Source: an uncultured Prevotellaceae bacterium
GTDB taxonomy: Bacteria; Bacteroidota; Bacteroidia; Bacteroidales; Muribaculaceae
Direction: 5' to 3'
Assembly (NCBI GenBank): GCA_905210415.1
Contig: CAJLWM010000022.1
Coordinates: forward strand, 1 to 28,677
DNA: 28,677 nt
The position numbers were made by a program, and so were the translations under genes. How positions within the stretch are numbered: position 1 is the first letter of the stretch; each line of letters starts with the position of its first letter. Below the pieces are notes generated by a model that was not told the origin of the DNA, did no database searches, and worked only from the letters and a program-made list of their open reading frames with translations. Below are positions 22,410-28,677 of the stretch, piece by piece.

Positions 22410-23585
22410 GTGCTACGACAATTTTTCAACATATTTCGCAGTTCGCTATCCCGAGGCATTCGCGACATAGCACGCCACCCAATGTATCTGGGATGCATGG
22501 TGTTTGTGCCAATATTCGCGGCTGTGTTCTTTGTCACGCTGTTTTCCAACGGCGTTGCAGAGAAGGTGCCAAGTGCAGTGGTCGACCTCGACAGGAGCTC
22601 GGCTTCGCGTAGCGTAGTGCGCACTCTCGGCTCCTTCCAAAGCGTGGATATGCAATATCAGCTCAATAGCTACGGCGAAGCTTTAGACTATATGCGACGT
22701 GGCAAAATCACTGGTTTTGTGATTATCCCCGAAGGTTTCTCTCGAGAACTCATGGCGCAACGCAAGCCCGAACTGAGTTTCTACATCAACTATTCCTGCA
22801 TGACTCCGGCGTCGTTGATGCTGAAGGGATACACCACCGTGTCACTCCTCTCTAATGCGAGCGTGATGAAAGGAAAACTCTCTGCCATAGGCATGAGCGA
22901 CGATGCCATCACGGCCACTCTGCAACCATTTGCCAACCATGTGCATGCTCTTGGCAATCCTTGGCTTCACTATGGCATCTACCTTAGCAACTCGTTCGGC
23001 TCTACAATCCTTGCCCTTATGGTGATGATTATGACAGCCTACACCATCACTGTGGAAATCAAAAACCACACCTCGGTGCAATGGCTCGACACGGCTGGCG
23101 GAAGCATTTTCATGGCAGTATTCACTAAACTGCTGCCTCAAACGGTGATATTCTTCCTTTCGGGCTGGACGATGCAATTGATATTCTATGGATTTGCGGG
23201 CTATCCGCTCCATTGCCCTATATGGCAAATGCTTTTGGCTGTGTTTATGCTCGTAGTGGGTTCGCAAGGTCTTGCTCTATTCTTTATAGGATTTGTGCCA
23301 AACTTGCGCATGTCGCTTTCGGTGTGCTGTCTCACAGGCATGCTGGCGTTTTCAATTGCTGGTCTGTCGTTCCCCGTTGAGCAAATGTACTCTTGGATGG
23401 GCATTCTTAGCTACATCCTGCCTTCGCGATACTATTTCATGATATATTGCAATCAGGCTCTCAACGGACTGGAGTTTGCTTACTCGGCTTGCTGGTATGC
23501 AGCATTGCTGATGTTCTCTCTCGTGCCTGCCACCATGCTTTGGCATCTGCGCAAGAAGTGCCTGCACCCAATATATGTTCAATAA
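22410..23585 (+). CDS. ABC-2 type permease, first of a pair (GTG start)
   Basis: The protein has 391 residues. One N-terminal helix (MYLGCMVFVPIFAAVFFVTLF, starting near residue 25; the last residue is omitted from the run here) is followed by a large extracytoplasmic domain (about 50-185), then five C-terminal helices (about 190-380). This is the ABC2_membrane_3 arrangement found in YhhJ/YbhR-like drug and polymer exporters. The start is GTG at 22410, 11 bp after the HlyD stop; there is no ATG that keeps the N-terminal LRQFFNIFRSS segment. It lacks any Walker motif. It probably forms a heterodimer with the next gene product, which has the same length. The substrate is unknown. Confidence 0.9.
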   Translation: MLRQFFNIFRSSLSRGIRDIARHPMYLGCMVFVPIFAAVFFVTLFSNGVAEKVPSAVVDLDRSSASRSVVRTLGSFQSVDMQYQLNSYGEALDYMRRGKITGFVIIPEGFSRELMAQRKPELSFYINYSCMTPASLMLKGYTTVSLLSNASVMKGKLSAIGMSDDAITATLQPFANHVHALGNPWLHYGIYLSNSFGSTILALMVMIMTAYTITVEIKNHTSVQWLDTAGGSIFMAVFTKLLPQTVIFFLSGWTMQLIFYGFAGYPLHCPIWQMLLAVFMLVVGSQGLALFFIGFVPNLRMSLSVCCLTGMLAFSIAGLSFPVEQMYSWMGILSYILPSRYYFMIYCNQALNGLEFAYSACWYAALLMFSLVPATMLWHLRKKCLHPIYVQ

Positions 23586-23602
23586 CGTTTAATGAATGAT
23601 TA

Positions 23603-24778
23603 ATGGAAAAAATTATCTCTATATTGCACGATATCATCAAGGTGTTTGTCAACGAGTTTAAGTTGATTTTCACCGATGGTGGTGCTTTGCTGTTTATCAT
23701 TCTGCTGCCTGTGCTCTACCCGATTCTCTATTCTGCGGTATACAATCCCGAGATTCTGAAAGACGTACCTGTGGTGATGGTGGACGATTGCCGCACGCCT
23801 ATGTCGCGCGAATATGCTCGTATGCTCGACGCTACCGACCTGGTGCAGGTGCGTGGCTACGCTGCCAACATGCAAGAGGCTAAGAGCATGCTTAATCGCA
23901 AAGATGTCTTTGGCGTGATACATCTTCCTAAGGATTTCTCTCGCCTTGCTGGCAGAGGCGAAACTTCGGGCGTGGATGTATATTGCGACATGAGCGTGAT
24001 GCTACGATATAAAAACATCGTTTCGGCTACCACTACGGTCGGCAACGAATTGGGCGCTCAGGTGCAAGCAAGCAAACTCACTATGCTTGAAAATGCTCCT
24101 GCTCAACACGCCATTCCTATTCCGTTTAAGATTATCCCTATGGGTAACACCGTGATGGGTATGGCTTCTGCCATTCTGCCTGGCATATTGGTGCTGATCT
24201 TGCAACAGGTGTTTATGCTCTGCATAGCCTTAGTTATGGCCACTTCGCGTGAACGAATGGCGGCTAATGGTGGCATCGATCCTCGCGCCGTCAATGCTGG
24301 ACCTTTTGCCATCCTATGGGGTAAGGCTTTCTGCTACTTCGTGCTGATGCTATTGCCTATGATTTATCTGTGGCGATGTGTACCTATCATGTTCTCATTC
24401 CCACAAAACGGCGATATTCTTCATTTATTCCTAATGGGATTGCCTTATATATTCGCTGTGATATTCTTTGGACTAATACTGCAGACCTTCACTCGCAAAC
24501 GCGAAACCGTGTTCTGCGTGATTGTTGTTACCTCGGTATTCTTCGTGTTCCTATCGGGTGTGTCATGGCCTCGATTTGCGATGAGTCCGTTCTGGGCCGT
24601 TGTGGGCAACTTGATTCCTTCCACTTGGGCTATCCAAGGTGTTTATGGCATCTCAAATATGGGAGCAACTCTCTCTGAACAAAGCACAGCCTATCACTCT
24701 CTTTGGGCTCTTGCTGGCATCTATTTCGTTATCGCCTACATCGTGCTTCGATACATCGACGGTTGGCGAAAACGCTAA
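23603..24778 (+). CDS. ABC-2 type permease, second of a pair
   Basis: The protein has 391 residues, identical in length to the preceding permease and the same in topology: an N-terminal helix (LLFIILLPVLYPILYSAVYN), an extracytoplasmic domain (VVMVDDCRTPMSREYARML), and C-terminal helices from about residue 195 that end near YFVIAYIVLRYIDGW. Sequence similarity to the first permease is limited but the fold is clearly shared, so they are ancient paralogues. It lies 17 bp downstream in the operon. There is no nucleotide-binding domain in this gene or elsewhere in the cluster. A terminator follows at 24815-24848. Confidence 0.9.
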   Translation: MEKIISILHDIIKVFVNEFKLIFTDGGALLFIILLPVLYPILYSAVYNPEILKDVPVVMVDDCRTPMSREYARMLDATDLVQVRGYAANMQEAKSMLNRKDVFGVIHLPKDFSRLAGRGETSGVDVYCDMSVMLRYKNIVSATTTVGNELGAQVQASKLTMLENAPAQHAIPIPFKIIPMGNTVMGMASAILPGILVLILQQVFMLCIALVMATSRERMAANGGIDPRAVNAGPFAILWGKAFCYFVLMLLPMIYLWRCVPIMFSFPQNGDILHLFLMGLPYIFAVIFFGLILQTFTRKRETVFCVIVVTSVFFVFLSGVSWPRFAMSPFWAVVGNLIPSTWAIQGVYGISNMGATLSEQSTAYHSLWALAGIYFVIAYIVLRYIDGWRKR

Positions 24779-24814
24779 TAATCGAAATTTTCTAATGAGT
24801 TTCCAATAAATTTA

Positions 24815-24848
24815 AAAGGCTCTCTGTCTACAGCGACTGAGAGCCTTT
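24815..24848. terminator. Intrinsic terminator, probably bidirectional
   Basis: AAAGGCTCTC (24815-24824) pairs with GAGAGCCTTT (24839-24848); above a T-T mismatch GTC pairs with GAC, leaving a 6-nt loop. The minus-strand tail TTTTAAATTTATT is a better U-tract than the plus-strand TTTAT. It ends the permease operon and would also stop aroB read-through after it crosses the adjacent repeat element. Confidence 0.75.
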
Positions 24849-25034
24849 ATCCTGATTCGGTCATTAGGGATTGGATAGCTTTCGGAGTTTTAGAAGAGCA
24901 GATTTTGATTGCCTTTTAATGAGTAATAGCAAGCTATTGCGAATTAAAAACAAGCAAAAGATGCCTTATAAAAACCGAAAGACTCCAAGCAGTAGGGGAA
25001 AACACACATTTACGACCTAATGACGATTTGGGTT
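24849..25034 (-). repeat. Full-length copy (B) of the 186-bp intergenic element, inverted
   Basis: Reverse-complemented, this segment aligns end to end with 15086-15271: AAACCCAAATCGTCATTAGG at one end and TAATGACCGAATCAGG at the other. The most conserved block reads TACTGCTTGGAG, CTTTCGGTTTTTATAAGGC, ATCTTTTG in both, with two substitutions in 52 bases. One of these (C to T in the GCCTT arm) keeps pairing as a wobble with AAGGC. The central AATAGC/GCTATT stem is perfect here. It fills the space between the permease terminator and the aroB stop codon. Confidence 0.85.
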
Positions 25035-25052
25035 TATTCTATCATTACAGCA

Positions 25053-26114
25053 TTATATCCGCATCAAATCACGGTACAAGTCAAGCGCTTCTTTCATTGT
25101 CTCATCGGGTATCACGCAATCAATGAATATGTCACCCGGAGCACCGAGCAAGGTGCAGTTTATCTCACCGCCTCGGCTTTTCTTGTCATGCTTCATCAAC
25201 GTAAGCAATGCATCATAGTCGTCGCAAGTGATATAAAACGCATCATAGTTATATAGCACATAGTCGGCCAAGCGATGCACCAACGCACTATCAAAGCCAC
25301 ACTCAAAATGCGATAGTATGGCATCTATCACCAATCCGTATGCCACAGCATAACCATGCGGTATGGGTTGGTTGCGCTGCATGGCGAGGCTTTCAAACGC
25401 ATGTCCTGCCGTATGACCCAAGTTCAACGCTCGGCGTACGTTCTGCTCTGTTGGATCTTGCTTAACTATCTCGGCTTTCACTTCAACCGATTCTTTCAGC
25501 AAACTGAGCAGTTGCTCCTTGTCGCCGCTTTCAATATCGTGCTTCATCAGCAATTGAAACGCTTCGTCGCTCTTCAGCAATCCGTGCTTCAGCATCTCGG
25601 CATATCCCGATTTCAGCTCTTCAGTAGGCAAGGTGTCGAAAAACACTGTGCTGATTATCACATCGGTGGCTTCGCAGAATACACCTATTTCATTCTTCAA
25701 GCCATTGAAATTCACACCTGTCTTACCACCTACAGCTGCATCCACTGCACTCAGCAGCGTTGTGGGTATGTTGATAAACGGTATGCCTCGTTTATACGTG
25801 GCTGCGGCAAAACCTCCGAGGTCTGTCACCACTCCTCCGCCAAGGTTTATCACCAACGATTGGCGGGTGCCACCTCCTGCCTCAAGCCCTCGCCACACCA
25901 CAGAAAGCGAGTCGAGATTTTTATTCACATCACCTGGCTCAATAGTCAATATCGAAGCCTCCGACACATACTTATTGTCGGCAATTCGTGGCAAAACTTT
26001 TTCACACGTGTTTGTGTCAGTGACAATAAACAATTTATTAAATTGCTTTTCTGCTAATACCGTAGTTATCGCCCTGCTCACCTCGTTGGTGAATATGATA
26101 TTTTGGTGTTTCAT
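25053..26114 (-). CDS. aroB: 3-dehydroquinate synthase
   Basis: This 353-residue enzyme of the shikimate pathway converts DAHP to 3-dehydroquinate with NAD and a divalent metal. The family blocks are all present: INLGGGVVTDLGGFAAATYKRGI (NAD-site glycines; run shortened where cited), PTTLLSAVDAAVGGKTGVN, SGYAEMLKHGLL (Glu metal ligand), LNLGHTAGHAFE and PHGYAVAYG (His ligands), and KHDKKSRGGEINCTLL. Length is typical. It is the last gene of a four-gene minus-strand cluster, 12 bp after the HAD gene stop, so it is probably expressed from the promoter near 28290 or one inside the cluster. Confidence 0.96.
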   Translation of the reverse strand: MKHQNIIFTNEVSRAITTVLAEKQFNKLFIVTDTNTCEKVLPRIADNKYVSEASILTIEPGDVNKNLDSLSVVWRGLEAGGGTRQSLVINLGGGVVTDLGGFAAATYKRGIPFINIPTTLLSAVDAAVGGKTGVNFNGLKNEIGVFCEATDVIISTVFFDTLPTEELKSGYAEMLKHGLLKSDEAFQLLMKHDIESGDKEQLLSLLKESVEVKAEIVKQDPTEQNVRRALNLGHTAGHAFESLAMQRNQPIPHGYAVAYGLVIDAILSHFECGFDSALVHRLADYVLYNYDAFYITCDDYDALLTLMKHDKKSRGGEINCTLLGAPGDIFIDCVIPDETMKEALDLYRDLMRI

Positions 26115-26126
26115 ATTTTCTCTACT

Positions 26127-26876
26127 TTATAGTTCAGTTTCTCTGAAGCATTGTATCAACAGTGGCAGCTGCTCTGCAAATTCATTCATTGACGGGAACA
26201 CCAAATCCGCGCCACTGTCTCTCAACACCTTTTCGGGTATCGGCCCTGTAGTGACGGCTATCGTGAACGATCCGCTCGCATGACCCGCTTCCACGCCAAG
26301 TGGTGCATTCTCTATCACTATAGCCTGATGCGGCGCCACATCGGCAAGTTTCTGTCCCATAAAGTATGGCTCTGGATTTGGCTTGCCATGCTTCACATCA
26401 GCTGCTGTTATTCGTTTATCGGCAGCAAAAAGTCCCTTATACTCTTCATCTATGCGATTAATCACATCTGGCTGTCCGCTACCTGTCACCAACACGCGCT
26501 CTATGCCATTGTTTCGCAACGCCTCAAGCATCTGATACGCACCTGGCATTGGCTCTTCGCGTGGCAAAGTGCGGAAGTTTGCTGTCTTTATCTTATATAT
26601 CTCACGCGCCTCTTCCACGGAGATATCCTTACCGAACTGGCGCTTGTGTATCAACTTTATCGTTGCCACTCCGGTCATTCCTTCATAGAGGTAAAATTCA
26701 TCGCGTGTGGCTTCTATTCCAAGTTTGTCGGCAAGCAACTTCCACGCCAACGTGTGATTGCGCATCGAGTCGTAAAGCACGCCATCCATATCTATCAAGG
26801 CTGCCTTTACGTCCATCCTGTTCTGCTTCTGCGCAACAAGATAGTTTCTTATCGCTTCTTTATATTCGTTTATCAT
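26127..26876 (-). CDS. HAD-superfamily phosphatase, beta-phosphoglucomutase-like
   Basis: This 249-residue protein has motif I LIDMDGVLYDS with nucleophile Asp29 and Asp31, an alpha-helical cap (about 35-100) as in subfamily IA, motif II VTGSG, motif III Lys in KHGKPNPEPYF, and motif IV IENAPLGVEAG. The motif IV residue pair is Glu-Asn instead of the more usual Glu-Asp, seen in a subset of the family. The substrate could be a sugar phosphate or phosphoglycolate; sequence alone does not decide. A second Met at residue 21 is a possible alternative start. It sits between the DUF5715 gene (3 bp) and aroB (12 bp). Confidence 0.88.
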   Translation of the reverse strand: MINEYKEAIRNYLVAQKQNRMDVKAALIDMDGVLYDSMRNHTLAWKLLADKLGIEATRDEFYLYEGMTGVATIKLIHKRQFGKDISVEEAREIYKIKTANFRTLPREEPMPGAYQMLEALRNNGIERVLVTGSGQPDVINRIDEEYKGLFAADKRITAADVKHGKPNPEPYFMGQKLADVAPHQAIVIENAPLGVEAGHASGSFTIAVTTGPIPEKVLRDSGADLVFPSMNEFAEQLPLLIQCFRETEL

Positions 26877-26879
26877 ATC

Positions 26880-27614
26880 TTATTTGCGTGTTGTGATGTG
26901 AAAGCATCCTTGCTTCACCTCAAATTTCACATAGCATCTTCCCTTTTCACGTTCATCATAAAGAATCTCACCAAGGATGTTTTTCAAATCGGCGAGCGAC
27001 ACGATAAACGAAGAGTCCTTGCAGATGAATTTTGCGTAGCTAACGTCGAACGTAGTGCCATAGCAATGTGCGGAGTTTTCCGACGCATTACGGTTGCGTC
27101 GTCGCAATTTTGCCACACTGCGGTCGGTGCGCAGCACACTGGTCACCTTTATGCGATATTCATGGCCACCTCGCGCTCTGATAGTGTCGGCAAAACGCCT
27201 ACCAATATCAGTGAGCAATTGCGCAGCCTCTGGCACAAGAAATGGCATTGAATGCGTGAGCGAGTCTACGGTGTAATTATCATTGGTGCATATTCTCACA
27301 AGCGGTTTGCGCAGATTATACGCGTCGCTTATGCTTGCAATAGGCCTTATGCCTATGCTCTCGGCAGCCATCAGGTGAGTGCCATTAGTGTCATTGAATA
27401 TGCTACGCAGTCTTCCCGGCACTATATGCACCGGTATGCTATGCACTATCATCTTGGCTTTGGCGCTTGGCGTGTCAGCCACGGTCTTCCCTGCGACCTT
27501 CGCCACCACAATGCTATCCTTTACTATCTGTTCTCTCTCTGTGTCCTCTTTTCCGCCACATCCCCATGTGCCAACAGCAAAAAGCAGAAGAAATGCTATC
27601 AACAATTTTCGCAT
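26880..27614 (-). CDS. DUF5715-type lipoprotein with M15 peptidase-like signature
   Basis: The protein has 244 residues. A signal peptide ends in GTWGC with Cys19 as a lipoprotein cysteine. The C-terminal half contains SAHCYGTTFDVSY: Ser181-x-His183-x2-Gly186-x-Thr188-x-Asp190 fits the SxHxxGxAxD zinc site of M15 / D-Ala-D-Ala peptidases. A further His239 in GCFHITTRK could be the third ligand. An upstream VTSVLRTDRSVAKL segment also fits that fold (Arg of the substrate site). From memory, such Bacteroidetes proteins are annotated as DUF5715. Cell-wall peptide cleavage is a reasonable inference but is not shown. It is tightly packed with neighbours (3-4 bp gaps). Confidence 0.8.
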   Translation of the reverse strand: MRKLLIAFLLLFAVGTWGCGGKEDTEREQIVKDSIVVAKVAGKTVADTPSAKAKMIVHSIPVHIVPGRLRSIFNDTNGTHLMAAESIGIRPIASISDAYNLRKPLVRICTNDNYTVDSLTHSMPFLVPEAAQLLTDIGRRFADTIRARGGHEYRIKVTSVLRTDRSVAKLRRRNRNASENSAHCYGTTFDVSYAKFICKDSSFIVSLADLKNILGEILYDEREKGRCYVKFEVKQGCFHITTRK

Positions 27615-27618
27615 TGCT

Positions 27619-28215
27619 CTACTTCCCTACAGTTTGAATAAATAAGATCTTCTTATTCGCAGGCAGATTTAAAGCCTTTTGCAATGCATCGCCATCAAAA
27701 CTTGCACGCAACACAGTCTTCAAGCCGTTTGCTGCGCAATAGAGATAAACGTTTTGCGACGCGGCTCCTGCAGCATAAGCTTGCATAGCTGTGTCTGGCT
27801 GAACTTCTGTATCAGTGACAAACACAATATTCAGAGGACATTCTACTGCAAATTGTTGCATCCCCACCAATGCACGCACATCTTCTTTTGTTACGCTTTC
27901 AAGGCTGTTGCTCTTAGGATCATACAGACTCGCGCCTTCTGGCGTAACCACATATACCGACAATTCTTGACGATTAAGTGCTGTGGCAATAGTATGTTTT
28001 CCATTATGGGTGATACCCCAAGCCGCCCACAGCATATTGCTGAGGTCTTGCTTCGACACTTGGTCTGTCGTCGACATATCACGACTTGACTTACGATTTT
28101 TTATCGCTTCCATCAATGGCATACCGCCAGTGGTTTGAGGAGCAGGAAGCACTTCAGAGGTGGCAATCAACGTCAATGAAGCCACTATGGTTGACAATAC
28201 GATTCTTTTCATCAT
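27619..28215 (-). CDS. Exported nitroreductase-family protein (SagB/ThcOx-like)
   Basis: This 198-residue protein has a signal peptide (VLSTIVASLTLIATSEV) preceding a nitroreductase fold. Family features: AIKNRKSSRDMS near the start of the fold (FMN-phosphate contact), DLSNMLWAAWGITHNGKHTIATALNRQ, VYVVTPEGASLYDP, and AAGAASQNVYLYCAANGL. The WAAWGI...N-Q arrangement is that of the SagB/ThcOx-type branch. The family normally uses FMN to reduce or oxidise organic substrates. An exported copy would need to bind flavin outside the cytoplasm or be exported folded. Two adjacent Met codons (28215, 28212) are possible starts. It is the first gene of the cluster that ends in aroB. Confidence 0.88.
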   Translation of the reverse strand: MMKRIVLSTIVASLTLIATSEVLPAPQTTGGMPLMEAIKNRKSSRDMSTTDQVSKQDLSNMLWAAWGITHNGKHTIATALNRQELSVYVVTPEGASLYDPKSNSLESVTKEDVRALVGMQQFAVECPLNIVFVTDTEVQPDTAMQAYAAGAASQNVYLYCAANGLKTVLRASFDGDALQKALNLPANKKILFIQTVGK

Positions 28216-28282
28216 TGCTTTAGTTTAATAATTATTTAGAAGTAATTTCACCTCTCCGCAGATATACGCATCTACATTATCA

Positions 28283-28290
28283 CAAAGATA
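28283..28290 (-). promoter_or_regulatory. -7 box of the nitroreductase-aroB cluster
   Basis: Minus-strand TATCTTTG matches TAnnTTTG, 67 bp before the nitroreductase start. A TTTG lies 23 nt upstream (28314-28317), longer than ideal. It predicts a 5' untranslated region of about 60 nt. Confidence 0.5.
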
Positions 28291-28486
28291 ACAAAAATCT
28301 CAAATCTAACCCACAAAGCCACTTAAGAAACCATACAGCACACATCAAAAAAAAACACAGAGCCACAATTTATGTAATAGCAGATTGCCATAAAGCACAA
28401 AGCAATAGTCTCGAAGAGGTTGAAAATAACCAATTCATCACATTTAGTTTGATTCCACCAGACAGAGCACTGAAGCCGCTAATTAT

Positions 28487-28523
28487 TAACCGCAGCCGGT
28501 AGGGACGTGGCACTGCCGCGTCC
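28487..28523. repeat. Repeat unit with near-perfect palindrome (first copy)
   Basis: TAACCGCAGCCGGTAGGGACG (28487-28507; given here as positions with 21 bases, key core GCCGGTAGGGACG) leads into a 21-base near-palindrome at 28503-28523, in which GGACGTGGCA faces TGCCGCGTCC with one G-T wobble and a 1-nt centre. The 5' part recurs at 28657-28677. Confidence 0.7.
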
Positions 28524-28656
28524 ACACCCGAATGGTGATAACACACTATACTCCAACTCATTATACCAACAAAACATATCATTAATTGTCAACAATTGAA
28601 TACGGCTGACTAACGATATTTGATGACATCTTCAAGCGCGGTAAACAGCTGATTGA

Positions 28657-28677
28657 TAACCGCTGCCGGTAGGGACG
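28657..28677. repeat. Second copy of the GCCGGTAGGGACG repeat, cut by window end
   Basis: This 21-base segment matches 28487-28507 at 20 of 21 positions (CGCTGCC against CGCAGCC). The window ends at GGGACG, so whether the palindrome follows cannot be seen. The copies are direct and 170 bp apart. Confidence 0.65.

Larger units (their letters stand above)
28216..28677. other. Gene-free 462-bp end of window with promoter and second repeat family
   Basis: No convincing gene is visible on either strand. The left part holds the nitroreductase promoter (28283-28290). From 28320 the sequence is AT-rich and unremarkable until the two repeats at 28487-28523 and 28657-28677. The second repeat is cut by the window end, so its continuation is unknown. 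Confidence 0.5.

Overview
This looks like a chromosomal segment from a member of the Bacteroidales, plausibly a gut Muribaculaceae, Prevotellaceae or Bacteroidaceae relative. The evidence is family-level. At least seven genes or transcripts are preceded by the Bacteroidetes-type -7 box TAnnTTTG, and two of these have a matching -33 element 19 nt upstream. Ribosome binding sites are mostly weak. The gene set is also typical: a dihydroorotase carrying the IDDQVHFREPG signature, a Dpm1-like glycosyltransferase next to it, a DUF5715-type lipoprotein, an exported nitroreductase, a DKNYY repeat protein and a chitobiase-type GH20. No phage, plasmid, transposase, tRNA, rRNA or CRISPR array is visible.

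Layout. 1-513: 3' end of a CapA-family gene (+). 660-6336: minus-strand run of Dpm1-like glycosyltransferase, dihydroorotase, P-type Ca2+-ATPase and an outer-membrane beta-barrel protein. 6337-7018: long gene-free stretch with a truncated repeat and several hairpins. 7019-9517: GH20 hexosaminidase (-). 9645-11318: lpxB and a low-molecular-weight tyrosine phosphatase (-). 11319-11685: three tandem palindromic units that include the lpxB promoter. 11686-13479: beta-helix lipoprotein and folB (+). 13622-15063: EamA transporter and rpiB (-). 15304-16019: a DKNYY tandem-repeat gene split by a one-base deletion in a poly-A run. 16193-16390: candidate structured small RNA (+). 16411-19604: Tat-type aldo/keto reductase, a membrane polyferredoxin and a small TPR protein (-). 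19929-24778: TolC, HlyD and two ABC-2 permeases (+), with no ATPase. 25053-28215: exported nitroreductase, DUF5715 lipoprotein, HAD phosphatase and aroB (-). 28216-28677: gene-free, with a second repeat family.

How the genes work together. The AKR and polyferredoxin genes are 5 bp apart and together encode eight predicted ferredoxin-type 4Fe-4S motifs, two NapH-type cysteine motifs and a Tat-type lipoprotein signal. They look like a membrane-linked redox chain. TolC-HlyD-permease-permease forms a complete envelope-spanning exporter except for its nucleotide-binding subunit. The remaining genes are mostly housekeeping (pyrimidine, folate, shikimate, pentose phosphate, lipid A) mixed with envelope lipoproteins.

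The most unusual feature is a family of short non-coding elements in intergenic regions. Two near-full copies of about 186 bp (15086-15271 and, inverted, 24849-25034) have imperfect terminal inverted repeats of the type AACCCAAATCGGTCATTAG. Truncated or minimal relatives lie at 513-564, 6463-6526, 13479-13526 and 13599-13614. None has an open reading frame of its own. They sit at gene 3' ends and often beside a terminator, which suggests MITE-like or REP-like elements. The second item of note is the structured transcript candidate at 16193-16390.
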